A stretch of DNA of 64,000 bases. It comes from Bacillus sp. HSf4 (GTDB lineage Bacteria; Bacillota; Bacilli; Bacillales; Bacillaceae). Numbering within the stretch: position 1 is the stretch's first letter; every line of letters begins with the position of its first letter. The position numbers were made by a program, and so were the translations under genes. Positions 1-8,382 of the stretch are shown piece by piece. The stretch is from positions 742,001 to 806,000 of the forward strand of contig NZ_CP120679.1 in assembly GCF_029537375.1 (NCBI RefSeq), read 5' to 3'. The notes below the pieces were generated by a model. The model was not told the DNA's origin and did no database searches. It worked only from the letters and a program-made list of their open reading frames with translations.

Positions 1-2
1 TC

Positions 3-779
3 ACAAACGCAAAAGACAGCAATATGCGCCGCTTGATCAGGCTTGACTTGAAATCGGGAAAAAAAACAACACTGCACAGAGGCGATGAGTATGTCGACGG
101 GCTGAGCTTGTCCCCTGATGGCTCAAAGCTGTATATGCGCTACAATCTTCCGTCGGAAAGAAATTTTCATCTCGCCTCATTTGATGTGAAAAAAGGGAAA
201 TTTGCCGTTCTTTATCCGAAGCCGGACAACAAGGATGAAAGCGTCAGCTATTATCAATACAATCAACAAAACGGCCGGTTCGTTCTGCTTCATTATTCTG
301 TCGAAGAGGACTATCAAAAAACCGATGAAGCGAATAGCAAAGGGGTTTCTCCCGAGCCGACGAATATGCGTATTTCTCTTGGGGATGAAAAAGGGAATCA
401 CACCGTCAAAACGGCCGCAAAATTTATCAATGACATCGCGATATCTCCTGAAGGAAAGACGATCATTTTCACGGAATCAGATGCTGACGGCGAAAAGGCG
501 GCGATTGATGCGCTGGATGTGAAAACCGGAAAATATCAAGCCGTCATTTCCGATCAGCAGGCGTTCAAACTGATCGAGTCAGCTCAGCCGCAATTCTCAA
601 AGGACGGGGAAAAAATCTATTTTCTTGCTGAGGCAAAAGATGCGAAGCTGCTGGAAGATGAAACGGGCAGTGAAGCTAAAGTCAGAACGATTTACTCCTA
701 TCATCTCAAAACAAAAGAAGTGAGAAAAGAATGGGAGAAACCAAATGGAATTATCAACGGCTTTACCGTTTTGGATTAA
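3..779 (+). CDS. TolB/WD40-like beta-propeller protein, C-terminal part (5' end outside window)
   Basis: The reading frame is open through the left edge of the window, so the start lies upstream; the first ATG at 24 is probably internal. About 258 residues are visible. They hold repeated blade-like segments with the pattern 'hydrophobic-S-P-D/E-G-x-x-hydrophobic' (LSLSPDGSKLYMRY, IAISPEGKTIIFTE, PQFSKDGEKIYFLA), each followed by an acidic, Lys-rich strand such as 'LDVKTGKY'. This is typical of TolB/WD40-type beta-propellers, which usually act as binding scaffolds in Gram-positive surface or lipoproteins. Any signal peptide or extra domain would be in the missing part. The gene ends just before a hairpin terminator. 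I do not recognise the specific gene; function unknown. Confidence 0.7.
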   Translation, partial: TNAKDSNMRRLIRLDLKSGKKTTLHRGDEYVDGLSLSPDGSKLYMRYNLPSERNFHLASFDVKKGKFAVLYPKPDNKDESVSYYQYNQQNGRFVLLHYSVEEDYQKTDEANSKGVSPEPTNMRISLGDEKGNHTVKTAAKFINDIAISPEGKTIIFTESDADGEKAAIDALDVKTGKYQAVISDQQAFKLIESAQPQFSKDGEKIYFLAEAKDAKLLEDETGSEAKVRTIYSYHLKTKEVRKEWEKPNGIINGFTVLD

Positions 780-810
780 CAGCGGACAACAGCCGGGGAG
801 AACTTTTTAG

Positions 811-835
811 ACAGCCTCTGCCTGGCTGTTTTTTG
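811..835 (+). terminator. Rho-independent terminator after the propeller gene
   Basis: ACAGCC (811-816) pairs with GGCTGT (824-829) and is followed by a T run to 834. It lies about 30 bases after the stop codon at 779. Confidence 0.7.
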
Positions 836-904
836 TCATGGTTACGGCTGCCGTGCTTGTCCCAAAGCAGCCCGCATCCGAAGCCGTTTTTCTGCCGGAG
901 AGCG

Positions 905-1258
905 TCACGGGTGTGAAAAGCTTCCGGCCGCAGCATTCGGATATATTGATATTTCATCATAAGGGAAGGGGTATAATGCCGTCAGCATCACAAACGGAAA
1001 AATCTTTCTGTTAAACCGTCGGAACCGTTTTCGCCGCGGAAACCCCGTGCTGCCATAGACCTGTTTTTCTTCGAGCACGTCTTCAGGCACAAGAACAGAT
1101 GCTGCCTGAGAATTGCTCCCTTCAAGAATGCCGTGGATCAAACGGCCGTCCTTCATTCGCAAAACGACATGATAGTGCATATATTTGCGGCAAAGTTCGT
1201 GCAAAGACCTTTGATGGTGATGGGGCATAGAGGTCACTGCACCTTTTGGAAGATCCAT
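905..1258 (-). CDS. Small protein of unknown function (117 aa)
   Basis: I do not recognise this gene. The start at 1258 is chosen because AAAAGGGGATG lies seven bases upstream; a longer frame from 1324 has no ribosome binding site. The protein opens with a His-rich stretch (MPHHHQRSLHELC), followed by 'HYHVVLRMKDGRLIHGILEG'. That segment reads like a beta-strand, turn, strand of an Sm/LSm-type small barrel, but this is only an impression. A basic patch (RRKRFRRFNRK) and an aromatic, Pro/Tyr-rich tail follow. Together with the next minus-strand gene and cotA it lies in a region where spore-coat genes are common, so a spore-associated role is possible but unproven. Confidence 0.6.
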   Translation of the reverse strand: MDLPKGAVTSMPHHHQRSLHELCRKYMHYHVVLRMKDGRLIHGILEGSNSQAASVLVPEDVLEEKQVYGSTGFPRRKRFRRFNRKIFPFVMLTALYPFPYDEISIYPNAAAGSFSHP

Positions 1259-1384
1259 GTTTTCATCCCCTTTTAGATGTATGATATTCACCTGTTGGAT
1301 GAATGTTCCAAATGAGGACGGCAACTGAACATAAATTTTTCATTCACGATCATCATGTAAAGGATCGGCTTTTACAATCAGCTG

Positions 1385-1597
1385 TCAGCACTTCTTTCTG
1401 CGGCATTTGAAACGGTCGTCATCATCTGAATGACACTTTCTGGGCCTGCATTTAAAGCGAGAATCATCATCACCTGGATCGGGATCGGAATGATGGGTTC
1501 GTTTTGGGGTGCGCCCTTCAGCTAGGGCCTTTCTCTCACTTTGCCGTTCTGGGCTGTATGGATCGTAATTGTCATAGTAATCTTCATAACCGGACAT
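1385..1597 (-). CDS. Small charged Cys/Asp/Arg-rich protein with a C-terminal tandem repeat, possible spore-coat protein
   Basis: 70 residues. The N-terminus is acidic and Tyr-rich (MSGYEDYYDNYDPYSPER). The C-terminus holds two near-identical units, DDDSRFKCRPRKC and DDDDRFKCRRKKC, each with an acidic run followed by a basic CxxxC element. There is no signal peptide or membrane segment. The start at 1597 is supported by AAAGGCGGTGA about ten bases upstream. Tyr-rich and Cys/Lys-rich low-complexity proteins of this size are typical of Bacillus spore coat layers, but I cannot name a family. An alternative is a small metal- or nucleic-acid-binding protein. Confidence 0.65.
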   Translation of the reverse strand: MSGYEDYYDNYDPYSPERQSERKALAEGRTPKRTHHSDPDPGDDDSRFKCRPRKCHSDDDDRFKCRRKKC

Positions 1598-1638
1598 TTT
1601 GCTCAGGTCACCGCCTTTTATTTAGGATATGATAATGT

Positions 1639-1667
1639 ATTATAGGCGGGATGATTTTGCCTGTGCA
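1639..1667 (-). promoter_or_regulatory. Candidate sigma-A-like promoter for the small Cys-rich gene
   Basis: On the minus strand TGCACA (1662-1667) is separated by 17 bases from a perfect TATAAT (1639-1644), about 40 bases before the start codon at 1597. Confidence 0.45.
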
Positions 1668-1860
1668 TTTATAATGGTTTGCTCTTGAAGCTCGTGAAAG
1701 ACATGATTTATCATCCTTGGAATAGAGGATTTTTAGTAAAAATCGCTAATTCATATAAATATAGATTCGTTTTTTCCGAATGTTGTCTTAAATGTTGGGC
1801 GGACGGCTTGATATGATATGAAAGAAGCCGAGATGAATCAGAAACAAAGGAGAAATTTTT

Positions 1861-2409
1861 ATGAAAAACAGCAGAAAAAAAGAGATATTATCTTGGGTGA
1901 AAACCCTTGTCATTGCCGGAATCATCGTTTTCATTTGCCGATATTTTTTGTTCACACCATCCACCGTCCTGGGGGATTCGATGTATCCGACTTTACAGGA
2001 TGGAAACATGGTCATGGTCAGCAAAATCAGCGATATCAAGCGTTTTGACAAAATCATCTTTCATGCCCCTGATGCTGACGAAAACTATGTCAAACGGGTG
2101 ATCGGCCTCCCGGGGGATACGGTCGAAATGAAGGACGATGTTCTTTATGTCAATGGAAAAGCTTATAATGAGCCGTATTTAAAGGAAAATAAGCAAAAGC
2201 TGACGGTTCATGAACATTTAACAAACAACTTCACACTAAAAGAATTAACGGGGAAAGAGAAAGTCCCGAAAGATCACTTTTTTGTGATGGGGGATAATCG
2301 CCAAAACAGCAGGGACAGCCGGTTTTTCGGATTTATCTCACATGACTCCGTTGTCGGCAAGGTTGAATTCCGCTATTTTCCTTTTAATGAAATCGGCGGG
2401 ATAGAATAG
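1861..2409 (+). CDS. lepB: Type I signal peptidase (SipS/SipV-like)
   Basis: 182 residues, the usual size of Bacillus type I signal peptidases, which cleave signal peptides of Sec and Tat substrates at the outer face of the membrane. Residues 1-14 are basic, residues 16-31 form a single membrane anchor, then come the conserved boxes: catalytic Ser40 in GDSMYPTL, catalytic Lys78 in YVKRVIGLPGDTVE, and the C-terminal box GDNRQNSRDSR at about 146-156. The start is preceded by AAAGGAGA. The segment 'FTLKELTGKEKVPK' recalls SipV, but the C-terminus ends like SipS, so the exact paralogue is uncertain. It stands alone between two terminators. Confidence 0.93.
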   Translation: MKNSRKKEILSWVKTLVIAGIIVFICRYFLFTPSTVLGDSMYPTLQDGNMVMVSKISDIKRFDKIIFHAPDADENYVKRVIGLPGDTVEMKDDVLYVNGKAYNEPYLKENKQKLTVHEHLTNNFTLKELTGKEKVPKDHFFVMGDNRQNSRDSRFFGFISHDSVVGKVEFRYFPFNEIGGIE

Positions 2410-2415
2410 GACGGG

Positions 2416-2449
2416 AAAAGACTTCTCATGATAAGCGGGAGGTCTTTTT
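2416..2449 (+). terminator. Terminator after the signal peptidase gene
   Basis: An 11-bp stem (AAAGACTTCTC with GGGAGGTCTTT, two G-T pairs) is closed by ATGATAAGC and followed by a T run ending at 2449. Confidence 0.8.
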
Positions 2450-2545
2450 GATTTGCTTAAAACTTCCATATGAGCAGGCCGTTTGAAGAAGTTGTCCCAC
2501 AATGAAATAATGGAAGGAGAACCGAATGGAAAGGAGCATATTCAG

Positions 2546-3190
2546 ATGAAAGTGTTGATTGTCGGTGCAAATGGACAAATTGGCCGCCTTCTGATCAGTA
2601 TATTGAATGAAGACGGCGTGCATCAAGTCAGAGCGATGGTTAGAAATCAGGAACAGGCTGAAGAGCTGAAACAATCTGGAACAGAAGCCGTTCTTGCCGA
2701 TTTAGAGGGGACAGTGGATCATATTGCACAAGCTGCAAAAGGATGTGACGCGATTGTCTTTACAGCCGGTTCAGGCGGAAAAACCGGCGCTGACAAAACA
2801 CTGCTGATTGACCTTGACGGAGCTGTCAAAACGATTGAAGCCGCTGAAAAAGCGGGAATCAAACGGTTTATCATGGTCAGCACTTTGCAGGCTCACCATC
2901 GGGAAAATTGGAACGAAGCGCTCAAACCGTATTATGTTGCGAAGCATTATGCGGATCGAATTCTTGAAGACAGCGATTTAACGTATACGATCATCCGCCC
3001 GGGAGGCCTCCTAAATGAACCTGGCACAGGCAAGGTGAAAGCCGCTGAAAACCTTGATCGCGTCGCGATTCCTCGTGAAGATGTCGCCAAAACCATTGCA
3101 GCGGCGCTCACTGAAGAGCATACATACCGCCGTTCCTTTGATCTGACTTCAGGAGACACGCCTGTCGCTGAAGCGCTGAAAGCAATATAA
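2546..3190 (+). CDS. yhfK: NAD(P)-binding epimerase/NmrA-type SDR protein
   Basis: 214 residues from the ATG at 2546, preceded by GGAAAGGAG; the longer frame from 2483 has no ribosome binding site. The N-terminus MKVLIVGANGQIGRLL is a Rossmann nucleotide-binding motif (GxxGxxG). The middle carries 'CDAIVFTAGSGGKTGADKT' and the active-site-like YYVAKHYAD (YxxxK), the signature of atypical short-chain dehydrogenases. Length and sequence match B. subtilis YhfK, whose substrate is not known. Its position next to a signal peptidase gene differs from what I recall of the B. subtilis map. It shares a hairpin terminator with the convergent AraC-type gene. Confidence 0.88.
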   Translation: MKVLIVGANGQIGRLLISILNEDGVHQVRAMVRNQEQAEELKQSGTEAVLADLEGTVDHIAQAAKGCDAIVFTAGSGGKTGADKTLLIDLDGAVKTIEAAEKAGIKRFIMVSTLQAHHRENWNEALKPYYVAKHYADRILEDSDLTYTIIRPGGLLNEPGTGKVKAAENLDRVAIPREDVAKTIAAALTEEHTYRRSFDLTSGDTPVAEALKAI

Positions 3191-3223
3191 AAAAACAGAG
3201 CCTGGAACCATTGGTTCCAGGCC
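3189..3223. terminator. Bidirectional terminator between yhfK and the AraC-type gene
   Basis: A perfect stem of about 11 bp (GCCTGGAACCA with TGGTTCCAGGC, 3200-3222). On the minus strand it is followed by a seven-base T run; on the plus strand only by a short T run, so it acts best for the minus-strand gene. Confidence 0.75.
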
Positions 3224-3224
3224 T

Positions 3225-4100
3225 TTAACGAATGGGAATGTAGACTTTCATTCTCATATCATCCGGATAGGAAGATTGGCAAACATCAGTCACTTCAAAA
3301 TCAGGTCCTTCTTTTCTTTCATAATTCGAATTCGGCAGCCATGTCCCATAAATGAATCTGCGTGTGTTTTGAACCGATGCCGACGGCCCCTTCACATCAA
3401 AAATGGCGTATTTACCTTCAGGAATTTTAAAATAAACCAGTGGCTCCGGGACTTCTTCCGCCGGGGCGTGAACGGCTTCTCCAATGATAAAAGAGAATTC
3501 CCCTTCATCTTGAAAGTTGCATGAAATCCCATATGACATACTTGGAGCAGCTTTATTCTGGATCTTTAAATAATATTCATTTTGTCCGAAATCAAAGTAA
3601 AATCCCGGAATCTCTTCGAAATATGTTTCATTGTTTAAGTTTGTCCGATATTCATATCCGATGATATGGATCTCGTCCAGATGCATGATCTTTGGTTTGG
3701 TCATGATCAGCTCTCCATTCATTTTGTTTTTGTAGTCGAGAAAGTTCATTTTCGCTTGATGGTCCAGCTTGACCTTTGCCTTGCGGTATTTGGCTGGAGT
3801 GATCCCGAAATAATGAGAGAACGCCCGGCTGAATGCTTCCTGTGATCCGTATTGGAAATCCATCGCGATGTCGAGGATGGGCCTGTCCGTTTCCAAGAGC
3901 GACACAGCGGCCTCAGACAGCCGCCGGTTGCGGATGTACTCTTTGACAGAGAAGCCGGAAATCGCCTGGAAAAGCCTTTGAAAATGAAATGGGGAAAAAT
4001 ACGATTTTGCCGCAATATCTATGATGTTTAATTCCTCTTGAAGATTTTCTTCGATAAAATAAACCGCTTTTTGAATTCGTTCATAATAGTCCATCGTCAT
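3225..4100 (-). CDS. AraC-family regulator with GyrI-like effector-binding domain
   Basis: 291 residues. Residues about 1-110 form an AraC-type double helix-turn-helix: 'LNIIDIAAKSYFSPFHFQRLF' is the first and 'ILDIAMDFQYGSQEAFSRAF' the second recognition unit, followed by FGITPAKYRK. Residues about 135-291 look like a GyrI/RobA-type small-molecule-binding domain (effector-binding fold ending in VYIPIR). Such two-domain proteins (B. subtilis YdeE type, SoxS/Rob-like) control drug or stress genes. Two in-frame ATGs, at 4100 and 4094, lie close together; AAAGG lies upstream of both. The target cannot be told from the sequence; no obvious efflux gene is divergent from it. Confidence 0.88.
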   Translation of the reverse strand: MTMDYYERIQKAVYFIEENLQEELNIIDIAAKSYFSPFHFQRLFQAISGFSVKEYIRNRRLSEAAVSLLETDRPILDIAMDFQYGSQEAFSRAFSHYFGITPAKYRKAKVKLDHQAKMNFLDYKNKMNGELIMTKPKIMHLDEIHIIGYEYRTNLNNETYFEEIPGFYFDFGQNEYYLKIQNKAAPSMSYGISCNFQDEGEFSFIIGEAVHAPAEEVPEPLVYFKIPEGKYAIFDVKGPSASVQNTRRFIYGTWLPNSNYERKEGPDFEVTDVCQSSYPDDMRMKVYIPIR

Positions 4101-4175
4101 ACACAGCCTTTACCATTTGATTACTTTTATTGTACAAGATTACGTGTGGATTTTTTTGATGATTTGTGCTTTTTT

Positions 4176-4200
4176 AAAAAGCCTCCTGATGGGGAGGCTT
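4176..4200 (-). terminator. Terminator after cotA
   Basis: AAGCCTCC pairs with GGAGGCTT (4179-4200); on the minus strand it is followed by TTTTTAAAAAAG. Confidence 0.7.
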
Positions 4201-5744
4201 TATCGTTGTTGCCGCGGGTCTTGGACTTCAAGCGGCCGCATCATATCGTAATCTTCATGCTCCAATATGTGACAGTGCCATACATATCGGCCGCTGTAGG
4301 GGCTGAAGGTGGCGATGATGCGGGTAACGGTTCCCGGCGGGACCTTTACGGTATCTTTGAGGCCTTTTTCGTTCGGTGCCGGGGCCACGGCGGGGCCTGT
4401 AAAAATGAGCTCTTTGTTTTCCTGATAGCGGGCTGTGTCAAACGGCCGGTGATCAAGGATCAAAAATTGAATGAGATGCAAATGGATCGGGTGTATAGCT
4501 CTTCCTGCATTCACGATCGACCAGATCTCGGTGCTGCCGAGCGCAGGCGTTTCTGTCACTGGCTCATGCCACTTTGTGTTATTTAAAAGAAGAACCGGTC
4601 TTCCGTATTGGTCCAGGGAAGCTCCCAATGACAGTGTCCTGATGGTATCCACTTTATGACTTCTCACATAAGGCCGTTTTCTCAGCATTTTTGGGATTGA
4701 AGACGTATCTTTGTGCTTCAGCGGTTTTGTGACGCGGAATTGCATAATGTCTGCATCGGTTTCCGGATCAGCGTCTTGTCCGCCGCAGCCGATCCGGTTT
4801 TTCAAGGTGATGGTTTTTCCTTCAGCATTCGAAAAGTCGACGATGATGTCAAACCGTTCAGCAGGCGCAACCGTCAAAGACTGAACTTTTACCGGATGCT
4901 GGAGCAGGCCGCCGTCCGTTCCGATTTGATGGAAGACATTGTCGGAGTCGAAATATAGTTCATAGAATCTGGTGTTGGAAGCATTCAGAATGCGGAACCG
5001 GTATTTTCGCGGTTCGACTTCCGCATATGGCCACACTTTTCCGTTGACTAAAATGGTATCTCCGCAAAAAGCGGGAACAATAGACGGATCCGGAAGTTCG
5101 GGAGAAGGGTTGTCTGGCTGGCGCGGATAAAACAATGAGCCATCTTCATGAAACGATTTGTCCTGTATCAACAGGGGGATTTCGTATTCTCCTTTCGGCA
5201 GGTTTAATGACCGTTCTTCCCGGTCGCGAATGAAATAAAGCCCGACCAGACCGGCGTATACATTCAGCCTCGTCAGCGCCATCGCATGGTCGTGATACCA
5301 GAGTGCGGCGGCATCCTGATGATTGGGATATTCATATACCTCCCTTTTGAAAAACGGCCCTGTTTCTTTAAAGCCTCTCGTAAACCAGGCTTCGGGATAG
5401 CCGTCGCTGTCAGCCGGAGTATTCCCTCCGTGCAAGTGAACGACGGTCTTCATCTCAGGTCCGTGGCGGACATCCTCATGAATCGTATGATCGACCGGGA
5501 GAAAATGATGATCTGGAAGGTTGTTCAGCCACTTGACTTCGACCCTTTCATTTTTATTCACTTCAAATGTAGGTCCGGGGTAGCTTGCGTTATATCCGTA
5601 AAGCCGGGTCGGCGGCAGATCGCGGTGAAGCTGCTGGTGAAACTCTTCCATCTTCACTTCATAATACGTTTTGGTCTTGCTTTTTGTATGAGGTTTGATC
5701 ACTTTTGGAATCGGCAGACTGTCAACGAATTTTTCAAGCTTCAT
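4200..5744 (-). CDS. cotA: Outer spore coat laccase CotA (multicopper oxidase)
   Basis: 514 residues, the length of B. subtilis CotA (513), and similar throughout. CotA oxidises phenolic substrates and bilirubin with reduction of O2 to water and makes the brown spore pigment. All four copper-binding elements are visible: HLHGG (about 103-107), WYHDHA (about 150), HPIHLH (about 418) and the C-terminal HCHILEHEDYDMM (about 490), which holds the type 1 copper ligands including the axial Met. There is no signal peptide, as expected for a coat protein made in the mother cell. AGAGGACAGGTGA precedes the ATG. In B. subtilis cotA is transcribed by sigma-K; only a weak TATAATGTA (-10-like) match is visible upstream on the minus strand near 5784-5792. 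Confidence 0.97.
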   Translation of the reverse strand: MKLEKFVDSLPIPKVIKPHTKSKTKTYYEVKMEEFHQQLHRDLPPTRLYGYNASYPGPTFEVNKNERVEVKWLNNLPDHHFLPVDHTIHEDVRHGPEMKTVVHLHGGNTPADSDGYPEAWFTRGFKETGPFFKREVYEYPNHQDAAALWYHDHAMALTRLNVYAGLVGLYFIRDREERSLNLPKGEYEIPLLIQDKSFHEDGSLFYPRQPDNPSPELPDPSIVPAFCGDTILVNGKVWPYAEVEPRKYRFRILNASNTRFYELYFDSDNVFHQIGTDGGLLQHPVKVQSLTVAPAERFDIIVDFSNAEGKTITLKNRIGCGGQDADPETDADIMQFRVTKPLKHKDTSSIPKMLRKRPYVRSHKVDTIRTLSLGASLDQYGRPVLLLNNTKWHEPVTETPALGSTEIWSIVNAGRAIHPIHLHLIQFLILDHRPFDTARYQENKELIFTGPAVAPAPNEKGLKDTVKVPPGTVTRIIATFSPYSGRYVWHCHILEHEDYDMMRPLEVQDPRQQR

Positions 5745-6080
5745 GTTTCACCTGTCCTCTTAAGTTCTGATAAATGCATCAGTACATTATAAGACGGTGT
5801 GTGTGGATAGGTTCCTGCCGAGAGAGGAAAAGGGCGGGCTAAAAGCCGTTTATTTCCCAGCGGCTGCTGCCCCTTCTTTTCACTTTAAGTTCCGGGTCGA
5901 ATATGCTCTAAAAAAGGCGGATGATTACAAAAGTATGAACAGAATATTTCCAAACGATTAAATATTGCCTTGAAATCGGTTTTGCGGGGGATGAGAGTGG
6001 AGCTGACGTATTTCATGATGGTATGTTATGCGTGAACCCTTACTTTTAGGGAGCGAATCGGTCTGAAAGGAGATGTCTTG
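5745..6080. other. Intergenic region between divergent cotA and the acyltransferase gene
   Basis: 336 bases. It must hold both divergent promoters, but I see no convincing sigma-A or sigma-K pair. Short inverted repeats such as GGCTAAAAGCC (about 5838-5848) are present without a T run. Just before 6081 lies a strong ribosome binding site, AAAGGAGATG. Confidence 0.4.
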
Positions 6081-7088
6081 ATGCAGAAAAGAATAGATTG
6101 GATTGACGCGTCGAAAGGTTTGGGAATTATTCTCGTCGTGTTGGGTCATACACCGACGACGGATTGGCTGAAAACGTTCATTTTCGCTTTTCATATGCCG
6201 CTGTTTTTCTTTTTGTCCGGGGTCGTATATCATGATGCGAATCTGACTTTTAAGTCTTTTCTGTATAAGAAAATGAAGACGCTTCTTTTGCCTTACTTCA
6301 TCTTTTCCGTCCTCGCTTATTCATTCTGGTTTTTAATCGAGAGGCATTTCAAGTTCAGCGGAAGTTCTGATGTCGATCCGATCATTCCTTTTAAAGGAAT
6401 CTTTTATTCGATACCCGATCACTACATGCTGACACACAATCCGGCGCTGTGGTTTTTGACATGCCTGTTTGTTGTCGAACTTCTTTTTTTCTGTATGAAA
6501 AAATGGCTGAACGACCGTTTTATCGTCTGTTTCGTCATGTTGTCCGCCGCTTTGGGTTATTATAATTACCAGTATCTCGACATCAAACTGCTGTGGAATA
6601 TCGAGGTGGCCTTGACCGCAATCGTTTTCTACTCGGCCGGTTTTCTTCTGAGGAAACGCTTGAGGGAGCTGAAAATGAGAAATCGAAGAACACTGCTGCT
6701 TTCATTTCTGTTTTTCGCGGTGGTCGCCTATCTGCAAAGCTGGAATGTCAGAGTTGATATGAGAGCTAATGAATACGGTGATATGGCGATCTTTTACATC
6801 ACGGCATTTTCGGGTACTGCCGGTGTCATTTTTACGAGCTTTCACTTGGAAAATGTAAGGCTTCTTCGATTTCTCGGCAAAAACTCGCTGATCATTCTTG
6901 TTCTCCATTATCCGGTGATTCGAATATTGAAAGCCGTCATATACTATTTGCTTGATTTTTCGCTTGATGAGACATACGGCTCGCTTTTATGGAGCGGGAT
7001 TTATTCAATCGCGACGCTGGTCATCATGATTCCATGCATCATCGTGTTGAATCGGTATCCGGTTTTTCTTGGGAGAAGGAGGTGCTGA
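6081..7088 (+). CDS. Membrane acyltransferase of the acyltransferase-3 family
   Basis: 335 residues from the ATG at 6081, eight bases after AAAGGAG; a TTG directly before it (6078) is also in frame but badly spaced. The N-terminus 'RIDWIDASKGLGIILVVLGH' is the hallmark of the acyltransferase-3 / fucose 4-O-acetylase-like family: a short cytoplasmic 'xDxxKG' and a first helix ending in GH. About ten hydrophobic segments follow, with a basic loop near residue 195-205 (RKRLRELKMRNRR). These proteins move acetyl or other acyl groups onto sugars of the cell surface or onto secreted compounds. The acceptor is not evident. The gene is a single transcription unit with its own terminator. Confidence 0.88.
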   Translation: MQKRIDWIDASKGLGIILVVLGHTPTTDWLKTFIFAFHMPLFFFLSGVVYHDANLTFKSFLYKKMKTLLLPYFIFSVLAYSFWFLIERHFKFSGSSDVDPIIPFKGIFYSIPDHYMLTHNPALWFLTCLFVVELLFFCMKKWLNDRFIVCFVMLSAALGYYNYQYLDIKLLWNIEVALTAIVFYSAGFLLRKRLRELKMRNRRTLLLSFLFFAVVAYLQSWNVRVDMRANEYGDMAIFYITAFSGTAGVIFTSFHLENVRLLRFLGKNSLIILVLHYPVIRILKAVIYYLLDFSLDETYGSLLWSGIYSIATLVIMIPCIIVLNRYPVFLGRRRC

Positions 7089-7121
7089 AAAACCTTGCAG
7101 ACTTTGCAAGGTTTTGATTTT
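7089..7121 (+). terminator. Terminator after the acyltransferase gene
   Basis: AAAACCTTGCA (7089-7099) pairs with TGCAAGGTTTT (7105-7115), followed by GATTTTT. Confidence 0.8.
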
Positions 7122-7375
7122 TCAAAGAAAAAATATTCAGAATAAAAGAGCTGCAGCTCGGTTTGGCGGCTGTGGACGGAACAGACGATTTATGGAAAGC
7201 CTTGCCGGGAACGGGTTTATTGGGGGTTTGGCTCCATTGAAATTTGTTTCTCTCATTAAAAAAAGTTCTATGCCGACTATATTTCTGCAAGAAGTGAATC
7301 ATGTTTCTATAGACTCACTCAAGTTTGGCTTTGTATGATTAAAGGCGAAAACACGGATGGGAAAGGAAGCTTTTT

Positions 7376-8248
7376 ATGGAACGGTATGATGAATTGAAAA
7401 AAGGAGAAACCGGGGCATGGGTCAGCATCATCGCTTACCTTTTGCTGTCGGCTGTGAAGCTTTTCATCGGCTACGCCTTTCATTCAGAGGCTTTAAAAGC
7501 TGACGGGCTTAACAATACGACGGATATTATCGCTTCTTTAGCGGTGCTGATCGGCCTCAGGATTTCACAAAAGCCGCCTGATGAGGACCATCCGTACGGA
7601 CATTTTCGCGCTGAAACAATCGCCTCGCTCGTTGCATCTTTTATCATGATGGTTGTCGGTCTTCAAGTGTTGTACAGCTCAGGTGAGACCTTGTTTCATC
7701 CTCGGGAAACAACGCCTGATATGATCGCGGCTTGGACGGCGGCCGGAAGTGCAATCATCATGTTTCTCGTGTTCATTTATAACAAAAGGCTGGCTCAGAA
7801 GGTCAACAGCCAGGCCCTTTATGCGGCGGCAGCTGATAATAAATCAGACGCTTTTGTCAGCATCGGAACATTTGCGGGGATTTTTGCCTCGCAGTTTAAT
7901 CTCGCCTGGGTCGATACCGCGGCGGCCTTTATCATCGGTTTATTGATCTGCAAAACCGCCTGGGACATTTTTAGGGATGCCGCCCATTCCTTGACGGACG
8001 GCTTTGACATCAAAAATATTTCGATGTATAAAGAAACGATTCAACAGGTGCCGGGAGTCGGCCGGATCAAGGATGTAAAAGCGCGGTATTTAGGAAGCGC
8101 CGTCCACGTAGAGATCATTGTCGAGGTCAGGTCGGACCTGAATATTTCCGAAAGTCACGATATCGCTGATGAGATTGAAAGAAGGATGCAGGAAGAACAT
8201 TCGATCGTTCATTCCCATGTTCATATAGAGCCTTTTGAGGAAAAATAG
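7376..8248 (+). CDS. mneS: Cation diffusion facilitator, manganese exporter MneS-like
   Basis: 290 residues, the length of B. subtilis YeaB/MneS. Cation diffusion facilitators exchange divalent metals for protons; MneS exports Mn2+ with its paralogue MneP. Six membrane helices span about residues 15-205. Metal-site residues are in ALKADGLNNTTD (helix 2; D-x3-N-x2-D) and DNKSDAFVSIG (helix 5; D-x3-D). The C-terminal cytoplasmic domain ends in the His-rich 'HSIVHSHVHIEPFEEK', the usual dimerisation/metal-sensing part. AAAGGAAG precedes the start. In B. subtilis this gene is activated by MntR under Mn2+ excess; I could not find a convincing MntR box here. It sits in the conserved cotA-yeaBCD-yebA-guaA order. 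Confidence 0.93.
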   Translation: MERYDELKKGETGAWVSIIAYLLLSAVKLFIGYAFHSEALKADGLNNTTDIIASLAVLIGLRISQKPPDEDHPYGHFRAETIASLVASFIMMVVGLQVLYSSGETLFHPRETTPDMIAAWTAAGSAIIMFLVFIYNKRLAQKVNSQALYAAAADNKSDAFVSIGTFAGIFASQFNLAWVDTAAAFIIGLLICKTAWDIFRDAAHSLTDGFDIKNISMYKETIQQVPGVGRIKDVKARYLGSAVHVEIIVEVRSDLNISESHDIADEIERRMQEEHSIVHSHVHIEPFEEK

Positions 8249-8278
8249 CCTTTTCCAGCAGGGAAAGGCTATTTTTTT
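8246..8278 (+). terminator. Terminator after mneS
   Basis: TAGCCTTTTCC pairs with GGGAAAGGCTA (one G-T pair), loop AGCA, followed by seven T. Confidence 0.85.
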
Positions 8279-8311
8279 CGATTTGCAAAAAAAGACTTTT
8301 TCATCGGTTTG

Positions 8312-8340
8312 TTGTCTTCTGCTGAAACATCGTTTATGGT
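8312..8340 (+). promoter_or_regulatory. Candidate sigma-A promoter of yeaC-yeaD-yebA
   Basis: TTGTCT (8312-8317), 17-base spacer, TATGGT (8335-8340), about 43 bases before the yeaC start. No other promoter is evident in the three overlapping genes downstream. Confidence 0.45.
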
Positions 8341-8382
8341 AAAGTTAAATCAATTCGAATCGTCAGCATGAGGAGGAAGAGG

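Noticed and set aside
838..1013. Plus-strand frame of about 58 codons starting at the ATG 838
   Set aside because: No ribosome binding site, lies after a terminator and overlaps the end of the minus-strand gene at 905; no recognisable sequence.
1623..1631. Minus-strand CATATCCTA, a perfect sigma-K -10 match
   Set aside because: Transcription would start inside the ribosome binding site of the small gene and no -35 AC is at the right distance; the TATAAT promoter just upstream fits better.
7122..7375. MntR box upstream of mneS
   Set aside because: TTTGGCTTT and AAAGGCGAAA near 7325-7355 are only loosely inverted; not enough to call.
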